Assembly (NCBI GenBank): GCA_963728125.1
Contig: CAVSIZ010000001.1
Coordinates: 62,001-126,000 of the forward strand
Length of the DNA: 64,000 nt
Reading direction: 5' to 3'
Source of the DNA: CAWDCV01 sp963728125
GTDB taxonomy: Bacteria > Actinomycetota > Actinomycetes > CAWDCV01
Position numbers and translations under genes: made by a program. This document shows, piece after piece, positions 1 to 8,095 of this stretch. A model generated the notes under the pieces. It was not told where the DNA came from, searched no databases, and saw only the letters and a program-made list of their open reading frames with translations. Position 1 is the stretch's first letter; every line of letters starts with the position of its first letter.

Positions 1-465
1 GATGCGTCGAGCCACCAGCTGGGTTCCGCCGCCGCCCGGGATGACGCCCACCGTGACTTCGGGCAGACCGACGACGGCAGACTCGTCAGCGACGATGAGG
101 TCACACGACAGCGCCAGCTCGAAGCCGCCGCCGAGCGCGTACCCCGCAATCGCCGCGACCGTGGGCACCGGCAGGTTGAGCACGCCGCCGAATGCGGCGC
201 GGTAGTGCAGTCGCTGAGCCATCAAGTCGGCGTCGGAGAACGCGTTGCGTTCCTTGAGGTCCGCGCCGACGCAGAAGGCCGGCTCATTGCTGGAACTCAG
301 GACGACTGCACGCAGCGCTGCATCCGCGGCCAGGGCTCCTGTCGCGTCCCCGAGCTCGCGGGCCATTGCTGTCGACAGCGCGTTGCGTGCGTCCGGGCGG
401 TCGAGCACGATCTCGGCCACGACGCCGTCGGGACCGTGGCGGCGAACGAGGACGTACGTACTCAT
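1..465 (-). CDS. Enoyl-CoA hydratase/isomerase family protein, C-terminus cut by window edge
   Basis: About 155 residues of a crotonase-fold enzyme are visible, from ATG at 465 to the window edge. The protein begins MSTYVLVRRHGPDG and carries the crotonase hallmarks VLDRPDARNALS near residue 25, the CoA-pocket stretch FCVGADLKER, and the oxyanion-hole region AGYALGGGFELALSCD, followed by VGLPEVTVGVIPGGGGT. Both the G in the AxxxGGG segment and the downstream acidic LPE are present, so the enzyme is likely active on enoyl-CoA thioesters in fatty or branched-chain acid breakdown. It starts 4 nt after the adenylate cyclase stop and is probably co-transcribed with it. The exact substrate cannot be told, because this family covers hydratases, isomerases and hydrolases. 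Confidence 0.9.
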   Translation of the reverse strand, partial: MSTYVLVRRHGPDGVVAEIVLDRPDARNALSTAMARELGDATGALAADAALRAVVLSSSNEPAFCVGADLKERNAFSDADLMAQRLHYRAAFGGVLNLPVPTVAAIAGYALGGGFELALSCDLIVADESAVVGLPEVTVGVIPGGGGTQLVARRI

Positions 466-469
466 GGGC

Positions 470-1456
470 TCATCCTCGCCGACGGAGCAACCAGGCCTCG
501 ACGAGACCAACACCGGGCAGCGGTCGCATCCAGGCTCGGCGCACCCGATACCCGGGTTCACCATCGAGCGCGGCCGCCATCGCGCTGTCGACGTAAACCC
601 TGCCCCTGCGGCCGTACGTCGTGAGTCGGCTGGCGAGGTTGACGGTCGTCCCGAAGACGTCGCCCAGCCGATGGAGCACATTTCCCGTCGCCAGGCCGAC
701 GCGTACGTCCGGCAGGATCGGGTCGGCTCTCATCGCCGCCGAGATCTGCAGCCCGATGTCAGCACCGACGGCGGGCGGCCCGGCAAGGAACAGCACCTCG
801 TCGCCGACCGTCTTCACCACGCGACCGCCTGCGGCGGCGACAATGTCCGACGTGCGCGCCTCGAACGTCTCGACGACGGCCGCGAGCTCCAATTCGGGCA
901 GCTGTCGCGCCAGCCGCGTATAGCCCACGAGATCCGCGAATCCCACGGTCGCCTGGTCCAGCTCGGTGTCCTCGTCGGCGTCCCACAGTGTCCGGCTAGC
1001 GGCGGCAGCAAGCTTGCGCCGCCAGACGTACACGAGCAGCTGCTCTAGCTCCGGTGTCAGTGTCGCCGCCTGCTCGACGCCGGCGCGGAAAGCCAGCTCC
1101 GGCGCCACCCCATCAGCCGCGACCCGCTCGACCAGCGTTTGCAGTTGCCACTCGACGAGGCGACCGGTCATCCGACCGAGGGCACGGGTGAGGTGCACCG
1201 TCGTCTCGAGGTCGAGCATCCCGCGGCGACGCAGCGACGACACCAGCCGAAGCGCCGCAACGTCGGCGTCGGTGAACACCGGCACGTTGTCGCCGACGTC
1301 GGCGAAACCCATCGCGCGCCACAGCCGACGCGCCTCCGACAATTCGATACCCGCCAGCCGGCAAACCTCCTCGCGCGCGTAGCGGCGTTCCTCCCCGAGG
1401 AAGGCGGTCTCGAGGTTCGCTGGCGTCGCTGATGTTCCCGACGCGCTCGACGTCAT
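470..1456 (-). CDS. Class III adenylate cyclase with N-terminal regulatory domain
   Basis: A 328-residue cytosolic protein. Residues 1-150 resemble the helical regulatory domain found in front of mycobacterial Rv1264-type cyclases; residues 165-325 are the catalytic domain. Metal-binding aspartates are D175 (GFADLVG) and D219 (KTVGDEV). Lys215 and Asp266 are in the positions that select adenine, and N273/R277 (VNLASR) are the transition-state pair. It should therefore make cAMP from ATP as a homodimer. The start is ATG 1456, which overlaps the upstream PH-domain stop as ATGA, so translation is coupled. An open frame continues upstream to 1846 but lies inside the neighbour and is rejected. What the N-terminal domain senses is not visible. 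Confidence 0.9.
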   Translation of the reverse strand: MTSSASGTSATPANLETAFLGEERRYAREEVCRLAGIELSEARRLWRAMGFADVGDNVPVFTDADVAALRLVSSLRRRGMLDLETTVHLTRALGRMTGRLVEWQLQTLVERVAADGVAPELAFRAGVEQAATLTPELEQLLVYVWRRKLAAAASRTLWDADEDTELDQATVGFADLVGYTRLARQLPELELAAVVETFEARTSDIVAAAGGRVVKTVGDEVLFLAGPPAVGADIGLQISAAMRADPILPDVRVGLATGNVLHRLGDVFGTTVNLASRLTTYGRRGRVYVDSAMAAALDGEPGYRVRRAWMRPLPGVGLVEAWLLRRRG

Positions 1457-2004
1457 CGGTCCTGGTCGCCGTGATCGTCTGGCTCGTGGAGGGGAGATCG
1501 CGTGCGGCGCCGGTAATCGTCTTCTTCGTACAACCGATAGACCTCGCGTTGCACGATCTCTACCTCGGGCACGTCGGCGAGCACCAGTTGACCGCGCTCT
1601 CCGCCGGACTCGACCACGAGCGTTCCGCAGCCCAGCATCCGCTCGAGGACGCTGCTGTGCTCGAAATGCACGTCGTTGATGCGTCCCAACGGCATGTCGC
1701 GGCCCACGCGGGCGACCAGGCCCACCCGAGTGATGATCCGCCGGTTGGTGATCGTGTACTCGGTCGTCAGCCAGCGGAAGAATGGGTATGCGGCAAAGCG
1801 GCCGATGATGAGCAGCGCAAGCAGGGCGATGGCGCCGCGCAGCCATGGCTGGAAGTCGCCCTCACGAACGATCGCGGCGACGTATGAACCGATGCCGACC
1901 GTGCCGACGAACACGATCGCGGGGACGAGAACTTCCTTCCAGTGGGGGCGGGTGTCGCGGACGATCTCCTCGCCGTCACCGAGCAGTTTGCGCGGGTACG
2001 CCAT
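1453..2004 (-). CDS. Membrane protein with bacterial PH domain (bPH2)
   Basis: A 183-residue protein with two hydrophobic segments (about 24-46 and 54-78) followed by a bacterial pleckstrin-homology-like domain at 80-160 (TEYTITNRRIITRVGL, then DMPLGRINDV and LVVESGGERGQ), the classic pattern of bPH2 proteins. The charged tail SPLHEPDDHGDQDR is probably disordered. The family has no defined reaction; members sit in the membrane with the PH fold in the cytosol. It lies between birA (20 nt upstream) and the adenylate cyclase (4-nt overlap), a grouping conserved in many actinobacteria. ATG 2004 is chosen because it gives the canonical short polar N-terminus before the first membrane segment. Confidence 0.85.
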   Translation of the reverse strand: MAYPRKLLGDGEEIVRDTRPHWKEVLVPAIVFVGTVGIGSYVAAIVREGDFQPWLRGAIALLALLIIGRFAAYPFFRWLTTEYTITNRRIITRVGLVARVGRDMPLGRINDVHFEHSSVLERMLGCGTLVVESGGERGQLVLADVPEVEIVQREVYRLYEEDDYRRRTRSPLHEPDDHGDQDR

Positions 2005-2023
2005 GGTCCGATCGTGGCACGCG

Positions 2024-2761
2024 TCAGCGCAGTACGTGCAGCACGTCGCCGGCACTAATGTGCGTTCCGTCGACGACGAGCTGCCCACGCGTGTCGACGG
2101 ACTCGGCCAGCCCAGTCAGGACCGTCCCCCCGCCGAGCTCAACGCGGACTGGGTGCCCGAGCGTGCTGCACAGCTCTCGATAGCGCTGCGAGATCCCACT
2201 CGCTTCGGCGTCGCCGTCGAGGTCGATCCAGCTCTGGTACGAGATCGCAAGCTCTCGTAATACCGCGAACAAGACCGTGTTGCGGTCGGTGGTCGTCGAA
2301 TCATGCTCGACCAGCGACGTCGCGCCAGGCGGCAGCTGATCGGTGGTTGCTGTCACGTTGAGCCCGATGCCGATGACCGCCGCATCCGGTTCCACACGCT
2401 GCACGAGGATCCCAGCCAGCTTCTGGCCGCCGACGAGAACATCGTTCGGCCACTTCAGCACGGCGTCGATGCCGGCGACCTCGCGTACCGCGGTTGCCAC
2501 CGCGCTTCCGGTCAGGAGCGGCAGCCAGCCCCAGCGGTCGGTAGCGATCGATGCGGGGCGTAGCAGCACCGAGAACGTGAGCCCGGATCGAGCCGGTGCC
2601 GTCCAGGTCCGGTCAAGGCGGCCTCGACCCGCGGTCTGCGCCTCCGCGACCAGCACCAGCCCGGCCGGAGCACCGGCACGAGCAAGTGCCGCGACATCAT
2701 CGTTGGTCGAGCCGGTTTCAGCGACGACGCGGATCTCCGTCCACGGCGACCCGGTCGGCAC
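2024..2761 (-). CDS. birA: Biotin-[acetyl-CoA-carboxylase] ligase
   Basis: Biotin protein ligase that charges the carrier lysine of acyl-CoA carboxylases via biotinyl-AMP. With the GTG start at 2761 it has 245 residues and no N-terminal HTH, so it is a class I enzyme that does not act as a repressor. The biotin/AMP loop GRGR is at 45-48, KWPND at 103-107 and the GQKLAGIL lysine near 114; the C-terminal SH3-like cap ends SAGDVLHVLR. GTG 2761 is chosen because a TACATT box ends 7 nt before it. The ATG at 2791 would add 10 residues and overlap the first codon of the divergent carboxylase gene. Placing the ligase beside its substrate enzyme fits its role. Confidence 0.93.
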   Translation of the reverse strand: MPTGSPWTEIRVVAETGSTNDDVAALARAGAPAGLVLVAEAQTAGRGRLDRTWTAPARSGLTFSVLLRPASIATDRWGWLPLLTGSAVATAVREVAGIDAVLKWPNDVLVGGQKLAGILVQRVEPDAAVIGIGLNVTATTDQLPPGATSLVEHDSTTTDRNTVLFAVLRELAISYQSWIDLDGDAEASGISQRYRELCSTLGHPVRVELGGGTVLTGLAESVDTRGQLVVDGTHISAGDVLHVLR

Positions 2762-2768
2762 AGGCCTC

Positions 2769-2782
2769 AATGTAGTTACAGT
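2769..2782. promoter_or_regulatory. Back-to-back leaderless promoters of birA and the acyl-CoA carboxylase gene
   Basis: On plus, TACAGT at 2777-2782 ends 7 nt before ATG 2790. On minus, TACATT (2774-2769) ends 7 nt before GTG 2761. Two -10 boxes only 2 nt apart suggest that the divergent genes are transcribed from one small control region with no 5' leaders. Inferred from spacing alone. Confidence 0.6.
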
Positions 2783-2789
2783 GCGCTGC

Positions 2790-4388
2790 ATGGGCCGACC
2801 CGCCGCCGATCCGTCGCCCGAGCCGGACATTCATACGACGGCAGGCAAGCTACGCGAGCTCGAGCGGCGCACGGACGAAGCCATTCACGCGGGATCCGAG
2901 CGCGCCGTCGAGAAGCAGCACGCGCGCGGCAAGATGACCGCTCGGGAGCGCGTCGAGGCGTTCCTCGATGACGGCTCGTTCGTCGAGACAGATGCGCTGG
3001 TGCGGCATCGCGCCCGTGCGTTCGGCATCTCGCGCAACCGGCCGTACGGCGACGGCGTCATCACTGGGTACGGAACCGTCGACGGCAGACCGGTGTGCGT
3101 CTTCAGCCAGGACGTCACGGTTTTCGGCGGCAGTCTCGGCGAGGTCTACGGCGAGAAGATCGTCAAGGTGATGGACCTGGCGTTGAAGACCGGCTGCCCG
3201 GTCGTCGGCTTCAACGACGGCGGCGGCGCTCGCGTGCAAGAAGGTGTCGTCGCGCTCGGCCTGTACGGCGAGATCTTCTATCGCAACGTGATGGCGTCCG
3301 GCGTCATCCCGCAGATCTCGCTGGTAATGGGTCCGGCTGCCGGCGGCGCCGTCTACTCCCCCGCGCTCACCGACTTCACGCTGATGGTCGACCAGACGTC
3401 GAACATGTTCATCACCGGACCCGACGTCATCAAAACGGTCACCGGTGAAGACGTCGGATTCGAGGAACTCGGTGGTGCGCATGCGCACAACACCAAGTCC
3501 GGCGTCGCCCACTTCAAGGCTGCCGATGAAGCGGAGTGCCTCGAGCTCGCGCGCGATGTGCTGTCGTACCTGCCGTCGAACAACCTCGACGACCCGCCGA
3601 CGTTCGACGTCGCCGCATCGTTGGATATCACCGACGACGACCGCGAGCTGGACACGCTGATACCTGACTCGGCAAACCAGCCGTACGACATGCATCGCGT
3701 CATCGAGCACGTTCTCGACGACGGCGAGTTCCTCGAGGTGCACGCGCTGTTCGCGCCGAACATCGTCTGCGGCTTCGGTCGCGTTGAAGGTCGTTCGGTC
3801 GGTGTTGTCGCCAATCAGCCGATGCAGTTTGCCGGCACCCTCGACATCGACGCGTCGGAGAAGGCAGCGCGCTTCGTACGAACGTGTGATGCGTTCAACG
3901 TGCCGGTACTGACATTTGTTGACGTGCCGGGGTTTCTCCCGGGCACCGACCAGGAGTGGGGCGGCATCATCCGGCGGGGTGCGAAGCTCATCTACGCCTA
4001 TGCCGAGGCGACGGTTCCGAAGGTGACTGTCATTACCCGCAAGGCGTACGGCGGCGCGTACGACGTCATGGGCTCGAAGCACCTGCGCGCCGACGTGAAC
4101 CTCGCGTGGCCGACAGCACAGGTTGCTGTCATGGGAGCGCAGGGCGCGGTCAACATCCTGTATCGGCGCGAGCTCGCGGCGTCGTCATCACCTGAGACAC
4201 GGCGGACCGAGCTCGTGCAGGACTACGAGGACCACCTCGCCAATCCTTACATCGCTGCCGAGCGTGGGTACGTCGACGCGGTCATCCCGCCGTCGGAGAC
4301 GCGGGTGCAAGTCGTACGTGCTCTACGCGCGCTGCGCACGAAGCGAGCAACGCTGCCGCCGAAGAAGCACGGGAACATCCCACTATGA
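2790..4388 (+). CDS. accD5: Acyl-CoA (propionyl-CoA) carboxylase beta subunit
   Basis: 532-residue carboxyltransferase that moves CO2 from carboxybiotin to propionyl-CoA (or acetyl-CoA), giving methylmalonyl-CoA. Sequence follows AccD5/PccB closely: DIHTTAGKLRELERR near the start, GDGVITGYGTVDGRPV, FGGSLGEVYGEKI, MGPAAGGAVYSPA (oxyanion glycines), the second crotonase half with VDVPGFLPGTDQEWGGIIRRGAKL and YGGAYDVMGSK, and the conserved end LPPKKHGNIPL. Start ATG 2790 has a -10 box 7 nt upstream. It overlaps accE by 4 nt. With the alpha subunit at 6.3-8.1 kb and the mutase subunits in this window it supports a propionyl-CoA to succinyl-CoA route. Confidence 0.96.
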   Translation: MGRPAADPSPEPDIHTTAGKLRELERRTDEAIHAGSERAVEKQHARGKMTARERVEAFLDDGSFVETDALVRHRARAFGISRNRPYGDGVITGYGTVDGRPVCVFSQDVTVFGGSLGEVYGEKIVKVMDLALKTGCPVVGFNDGGGARVQEGVVALGLYGEIFYRNVMASGVIPQISLVMGPAAGGAVYSPALTDFTLMVDQTSNMFITGPDVIKTVTGEDVGFEELGGAHAHNTKSGVAHFKAADEAECLELARDVLSYLPSNNLDDPPTFDVAASLDITDDDRELDTLIPDSANQPYDMHRVIEHVLDDGEFLEVHALFAPNIVCGFGRVEGRSVGVVANQPMQFAGTLDIDASEKAARFVRTCDAFNVPVLTFVDVPGFLPGTDQEWGGIIRRGAKLIYAYAEATVPKVTVITRKAYGGAYDVMGSKHLRADVNLAWPTAQVAVMGAQGAVNILYRRELAASSSPETRRTELVQDYEDHLANPYIAAERGYVDAVIPPSETRVQVVRALRALRTKRATLPPKKHGNIPL

Positions 4389-4588
4389 CGGTGCACCTTC
4401 GCGTCGTGCGTGGTGAGCCCTCTGCGGAGGAGCTAGCGGCACTTCTGGCCGTATTGACCGCGCGCGCCGCGCCGAGAACCAGCTCGGCAACGGCGCCAAG
4501 CTCAGCATGGGCGGATCCACGACGTCGGGTCCGGGTACCGCTGGCACACGGTCCCGGTGCCTGGCGTGCCAGCGCTTTGCCCGGCTGA
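4385..4588 (+). CDS. accE: Acyl-CoA carboxylase epsilon subunit
   Basis: A 67-residue protein of the actinobacterial epsilon-subunit family: RVVRGEPSAEELAALLAVL at the N-terminus, a variable Ala/Ser-rich linker, SAWADP, and the C-terminal PGAWRASALPG signature. Epsilon subunits bind the beta hexamer and stimulate the holo-carboxylase. The ATG overlaps the accD5 stop (ATGA), which ensures coupled synthesis. Frequently missed because it is short and poorly conserved in the middle. Confidence 0.92.
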   Translation: MTVHLRVVRGEPSAEELAALLAVLTARAAPRTSSATAPSSAWADPRRRVRVPLAHGPGAWRASALPG

Positions 4589-4605
4589 GAGCTACGGCGG
4601 CCAGG

Positions 4606-4611
4606 TAGGGT
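4606..4611 (+). promoter_or_regulatory. -10 box for leaderless DUF885 gene
   Basis: TAGGGT ends 8 nt before GTG 4620, consistent with transcription starting at or next to the start codon. Confidence 0.5.
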
Positions 4612-4619
4612 CGCGCGAC

Positions 4620-6287
4620 GTGGGTGCTGTAGACGACATCGCAAACCGCTACGTCGACGAGATCGCCGAGCTCGACCCGGTGCTGGCCACGTTCGCCGGC
4701 ATCGCGGGTCACGACGACCGCATGACCGACTACTCGCCCGACGGCTGGAGCGCGGCGGCGGAGCTCGATCGCCGGACCCTTGCCGCACTCGACAACGTCG
4801 AGCCCGTCGACGACCGGGAGAGCGCCGCGCGGGAAGCCATGCAGGAGCGGCTCAGGGTGTCGCTCGAACGCTACGACGCCGGCATTGCCCAGCACGATCT
4901 CAATGTCATCGACTCCCCCATGCAGCACATCCGGCAGGTCTTCGACCTGATGCCGGCGGACACCGAGGACGACTGGGCCGTCATCGCCACCCGGCTCGCG
5001 ACGGTTCCCGGCGCCGTCGACTCGTTCCGGGCCAGCCTGGACGAGTCCGTACGCGACGGCGACGTGGTTGCGCTCCGGCAGATCATCAACTGCGCGCGGC
5101 TCTGCGACTCATGGACGGGGTCCGGCAACGGAGAGCCGTCCTTCTTCACCTCCTTGGCCGAGCGCTCGGGACAGTCGGGCAGCCTGCGATCGGAGCTCGA
5201 TCAGAACGCCGTTGCTGCGACGCAGGCATTCGCGGCGTTCGGCGACTACCTGCGGAGCGAGCTCGCTCCCCACGGCCGCGAGCGCGACGCTGCGGGCAGG
5301 GACACCTACCGGCTCGCCGCGAGGTACTTCCTCGGCGCCGACATCGACCTGGACGAGACGTACGACTGGGCCTGGAACGAGCTGCATCGGATCGAGGCCG
5401 AGCAGAGCGCGCTGGCCGATCGCATCGTGCCAGGCGGCAGCCTTGACGACGCCATAGCCGAGCTGAACCGTGACCCGAAGCGCACCATCGCCGGCGCGGA
5501 GGCCTTCCGCGACTGGATGCAGGACCTGGCTGACCGCAGCGTCGCGGGCCTCGCGGGCACGCATTTCGACATCCCCGAGCCAATCCGCCGCCTCGAATGC
5601 CGCATCGCGCCAACGCACGACGGGGCGGTCTACTACACCGGGCCCAGCGAGGACTTCTCGCGACCGGGCCGGATGTGGTGGGCGGTGCCGGAGGGCGAGG
5701 ACCGGTTCGCGACCTGGCAGCAGACGACGACCGTCTTCCACGAGGGCGTCCCCGGGCATCACTTGCAGATCGCCCAAACCGTCTACCGTGCCGACCTGCT
5801 CAACCGCTGGCAGCGGCTGCTGTGCTGGTGCTCCGGCCACGGCGAGGGCTGGGCGCTGTACGCCGAGCGGTTGATGGCCGACCTCGGCTGGCTGGACGAC
5901 CCGGGTGACCGGATCGGCATGCTCGACGCCCAACGCTTCCGGGCGGCCCGCGTCGTCGTCGACATCGGCATGCACCTCGAGTTCGACGTACCGCAGGGTG
6001 CGGGTTGGCACGAGGGCGAGCGCTTCAACCCCGACCTGGGATGGGAGTTCCTGCGCAGTCACAGCACGGTGCCCGAAAAGCAGCTGCGGTTCGAGCTGGA
6101 GCGCTACCTCGGCTGGCCGGGTCAGGCGATCTCGTACAAGGTCGGCGAGCGCATCTGGCTCGCTGCGCGTGAGGACGTCCGTGCTCGCCAGGGAGACGCC
6201 TTCGACCTGGCGACCTTCCACCGAGCCGCGCTCGACCTCGGCGCCATGGGCCTCGACCCGCTGCGTTCTGCGCTCGCGAAGCTCTGA
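4620..6287 (+). CDS. DUF885 family protein, predicted zinc metallopeptidase
   Basis: A 555-residue soluble protein of the DUF885 family. The family signature HEGVPGHHLQ lies near residues 374-383 (His374-Glu375 and a downstream His pair), and a second conserved block CSGHGEGWALYAERLMADLGWL supplies the likely third ligand Glu. YLGWPGQAISYKVGERIWLAARE and the C-terminal FHRAALDLGAMGLDPL are typical of the family. No signal peptide. Substrates are unknown; a peptidase role is inferred from the HE-xxxx-HH motif. GTG 4620 is preferred to the longer frame from 4557 because of the -10 box and because the longer frame would overlap accE. It occupies the slot where a Maf-type gene often lies between accE and the alpha subunit. 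Confidence 0.85.
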   Translation: MGAVDDIANRYVDEIAELDPVLATFAGIAGHDDRMTDYSPDGWSAAAELDRRTLAALDNVEPVDDRESAAREAMQERLRVSLERYDAGIAQHDLNVIDSPMQHIRQVFDLMPADTEDDWAVIATRLATVPGAVDSFRASLDESVRDGDVVALRQIINCARLCDSWTGSGNGEPSFFTSLAERSGQSGSLRSELDQNAVAATQAFAAFGDYLRSELAPHGRERDAAGRDTYRLAARYFLGADIDLDETYDWAWNELHRIEAEQSALADRIVPGGSLDDAIAELNRDPKRTIAGAEAFRDWMQDLADRSVAGLAGTHFDIPEPIRRLECRIAPTHDGAVYYTGPSEDFSRPGRMWWAVPEGEDRFATWQQTTTVFHEGVPGHHLQIAQTVYRADLLNRWQRLLCWCSGHGEGWALYAERLMADLGWLDDPGDRIGMLDAQRFRAARVVVDIGMHLEFDVPQGAGWHEGERFNPDLGWEFLRSHSTVPEKQLRFELERYLGWPGQAISYKVGERIWLAAREDVRARQGDAFDLATFHRAALDLGAMGLDPLRSALAKL

Positions 6288-6304
6288 GCAGACCGGGCCG
6301 GCCC

Positions 6305-6310
6305 TAGACT
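6305..6310 (+). promoter_or_regulatory. -10 box for leaderless carboxylase alpha gene
   Basis: TAGACT ends 7 nt before GTG 6318. Confidence 0.55.
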
Positions 6311-6317
6311 CCCGCCC

Positions 6318-8066
6318 GTGCGCAGCGTCCTGATCGCCAACCGGGGCGAGATCGCGGTACGGGTGATCCGCGCATGCCGCGACGCCGGACTGACCAGCGT
6401 CGCCGTCTATGCCGATCCCGACCGGGATGCGCTGCACGTGCGGCTAGCCGACCAGGCGTGGGCGCTGGGCGGATCGACAGCGGCCGACAGCTACCTGAGC
6501 ATCGACAAGATCCTGCATGCGGCGGCCGAGTCCGGCGCCGATGCGGTGCATCCGGGGTACGGCTTCCTGGCCGAGAACGCCGACTTCGCGCAGGCCATAC
6601 TCGATGCCGGGCTGACCTGGATCGGGCCGCCTCCGCCAGCGATCCGCGCCCTCGGCGACAAGGTGCAGGCCCGCCACATCGCGCAGCAGGTCGGCGCACC
6701 GCTGGTGCCGGGGACGGCCGATCCGGTGGCGGGAGTCGACGAGGTCGTGGCTTTCGCCGAGGAGTATGGGCTCCCCGTGGCGATCAAGGCAGCATTCGGT
6801 GGCGGCGGCCGTGGCCTCAAGGTCGCCCGCACCCTGGCCGAGGTGCCCGAGCTGTACGCATCGGCGGTACGGGAGGCGGTCGCCGCCTTTGGTCGCGGCG
6901 AGTGCTTCGTGGAGCGGTATCTCGACCGCCCGCGCCACGTCGAGACGCAGTGCCTCGCCGACCAGCACGGCAATGTCGTCGTGGTCTCGACCCGCGACTG
7001 CTCGCTCCAGCGGCGTCACCAGAAGCTGGTGGAGGAGGCGCCGGCGCCGTTCCTCACCGAGGAACAGGTGGCTCAGCTTCGGCAGGCGTCCCGCGACATC
7101 CTGCGCGCGGCCGGCTACGTCGGTGCCGGGACGTGCGAGTTCCTGGTCGGGCAGGACGGCACGATCTCCTTCCTCGAGGTCAACACGCGCCTGCAGGTCG
7201 AGCATCCGGTCACCGAAGAGGTCACCGGCATCGACCTGGTCCGCGAGATGTTCCGCATTGCCGACGGCGAGGCGCTGAAGTACGCCGATCCCGAGATTCG
7301 CGGTCACTCGATCGAGTTCCGCATCAACGGCGAGGATCCCGGTCGCGGTTTCCTGCCCACACCGGGTGCGGTGACCGTCTGGCGTCCGCCGTCAGGGCCG
7401 GGGGTTCGCGTCGACTCCGGCGTCGAACCCGGCGACGAGGTCAGCGGAGCGTTCGACTCGCTGCTCGCCAAGCTGGTCGTGACGGGAGCCGATCGGCAGC
7501 AAGCACTCGAGCGTTCCCGCCGAGCGCTTGCCGAGTTCGTGGTCGAGGGGATGGCGACCGCGCTGCCGTTCCATCGTGCGGTCGTGGACGACCCGGCGTT
7601 CGCCGAGGAGCCATTCCGCGTTCATACGAGGTGGATCGAGACGGAGTTCGTCAACCTCATCCCGCCGTACGAGGGCGAGGTCGGCGCGTCCACGTCGGAG
7701 GAGCAGCGGGAGAAGGTCACCGTCGAGGTGGGCGGCCGGCGCATCGAGGTCGTCCTCCCCGCTGGGCTCGGATCGGCCCCTGCTGCCGGGTCCCCCGCCC
7801 CGCGCCGGCGAGGCAGATCTCGTACGGCCGCGGCATCGGGGGGCGGCGATGTGTTGACGAGTCCCATGCAGGGGACGATCGTCAAGGTGGGCGTCGACGA
7901 GGGCGCCCTGGTGGAAGCGGGCGACCTGATCGTCGTGCTCGAGGCCATGAAGATGGAACAGCCGATCAATGCGCACAAGGCCGGTCTTGTGACGGGTCTC
8001 ACCGCCGTTGTCGGTGATCCGGTGAGTAGCGGCGCCGCCATCTGCGAGATCCGCGACGCACACTGA
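6318..8066 (+). CDS. accA3: Acetyl/propionyl-CoA carboxylase alpha subunit (biotin carboxylase plus BCCP)
   Basis: 582 residues. The biotin carboxylase domain starts at once (RSVLIANRGEIAVRVIRACRD) with HPGYGFLAENADFA, the ATP-grasp glycine loop FGGGGRGLKVAR, ERYLDRPRHVE, FLEVNTRLQVEHPVTE and the C-terminal BC lobe. A Ser/Pro/Arg-rich linker near 480-505 leads to the biotinyl domain with EAMKMEQ, the biotin lysine being Lys545. It carboxylates biotin with ATP and bicarbonate and hands CO2 to the beta subunit encoded at 2.8-4.4 kb. The start is GTG 6318, 7 nt after a TAGACT box; it therefore has its own promoter although it follows the DUF885 gene by only 30 nt. Confidence 0.96.
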   Translation: MRSVLIANRGEIAVRVIRACRDAGLTSVAVYADPDRDALHVRLADQAWALGGSTAADSYLSIDKILHAAAESGADAVHPGYGFLAENADFAQAILDAGLTWIGPPPPAIRALGDKVQARHIAQQVGAPLVPGTADPVAGVDEVVAFAEEYGLPVAIKAAFGGGGRGLKVARTLAEVPELYASAVREAVAAFGRGECFVERYLDRPRHVETQCLADQHGNVVVVSTRDCSLQRRHQKLVEEAPAPFLTEEQVAQLRQASRDILRAAGYVGAGTCEFLVGQDGTISFLEVNTRLQVEHPVTEEVTGIDLVREMFRIADGEALKYADPEIRGHSIEFRINGEDPGRGFLPTPGAVTVWRPPSGPGVRVDSGVEPGDEVSGAFDSLLAKLVVTGADRQQALERSRRALAEFVVEGMATALPFHRAVVDDPAFAEEPFRVHTRWIETEFVNLIPPYEGEVGASTSEEQREKVTVEVGGRRIEVVLPAGLGSAPAAGSPAPRRRGRSRTAAASGGGDVLTSPMQGTIVKVGVDEGALVEAGDLIVVLEAMKMEQPINAHKAGLVTGLTAVVGDPVSSGAAICEIRDAH

Positions 8067-8095
8067 GAGATGCGTTCGCGCAAGGGAGGCTCATC

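Noticed and set aside
1457..1846. N-terminal extension of the adenylate cyclase
   Set aside because: The extension would overlap the PH-domain gene completely and is Arg/Pro-rich antisense-like sequence; ATG 1456 overlaps the upstream stop as ATGA.
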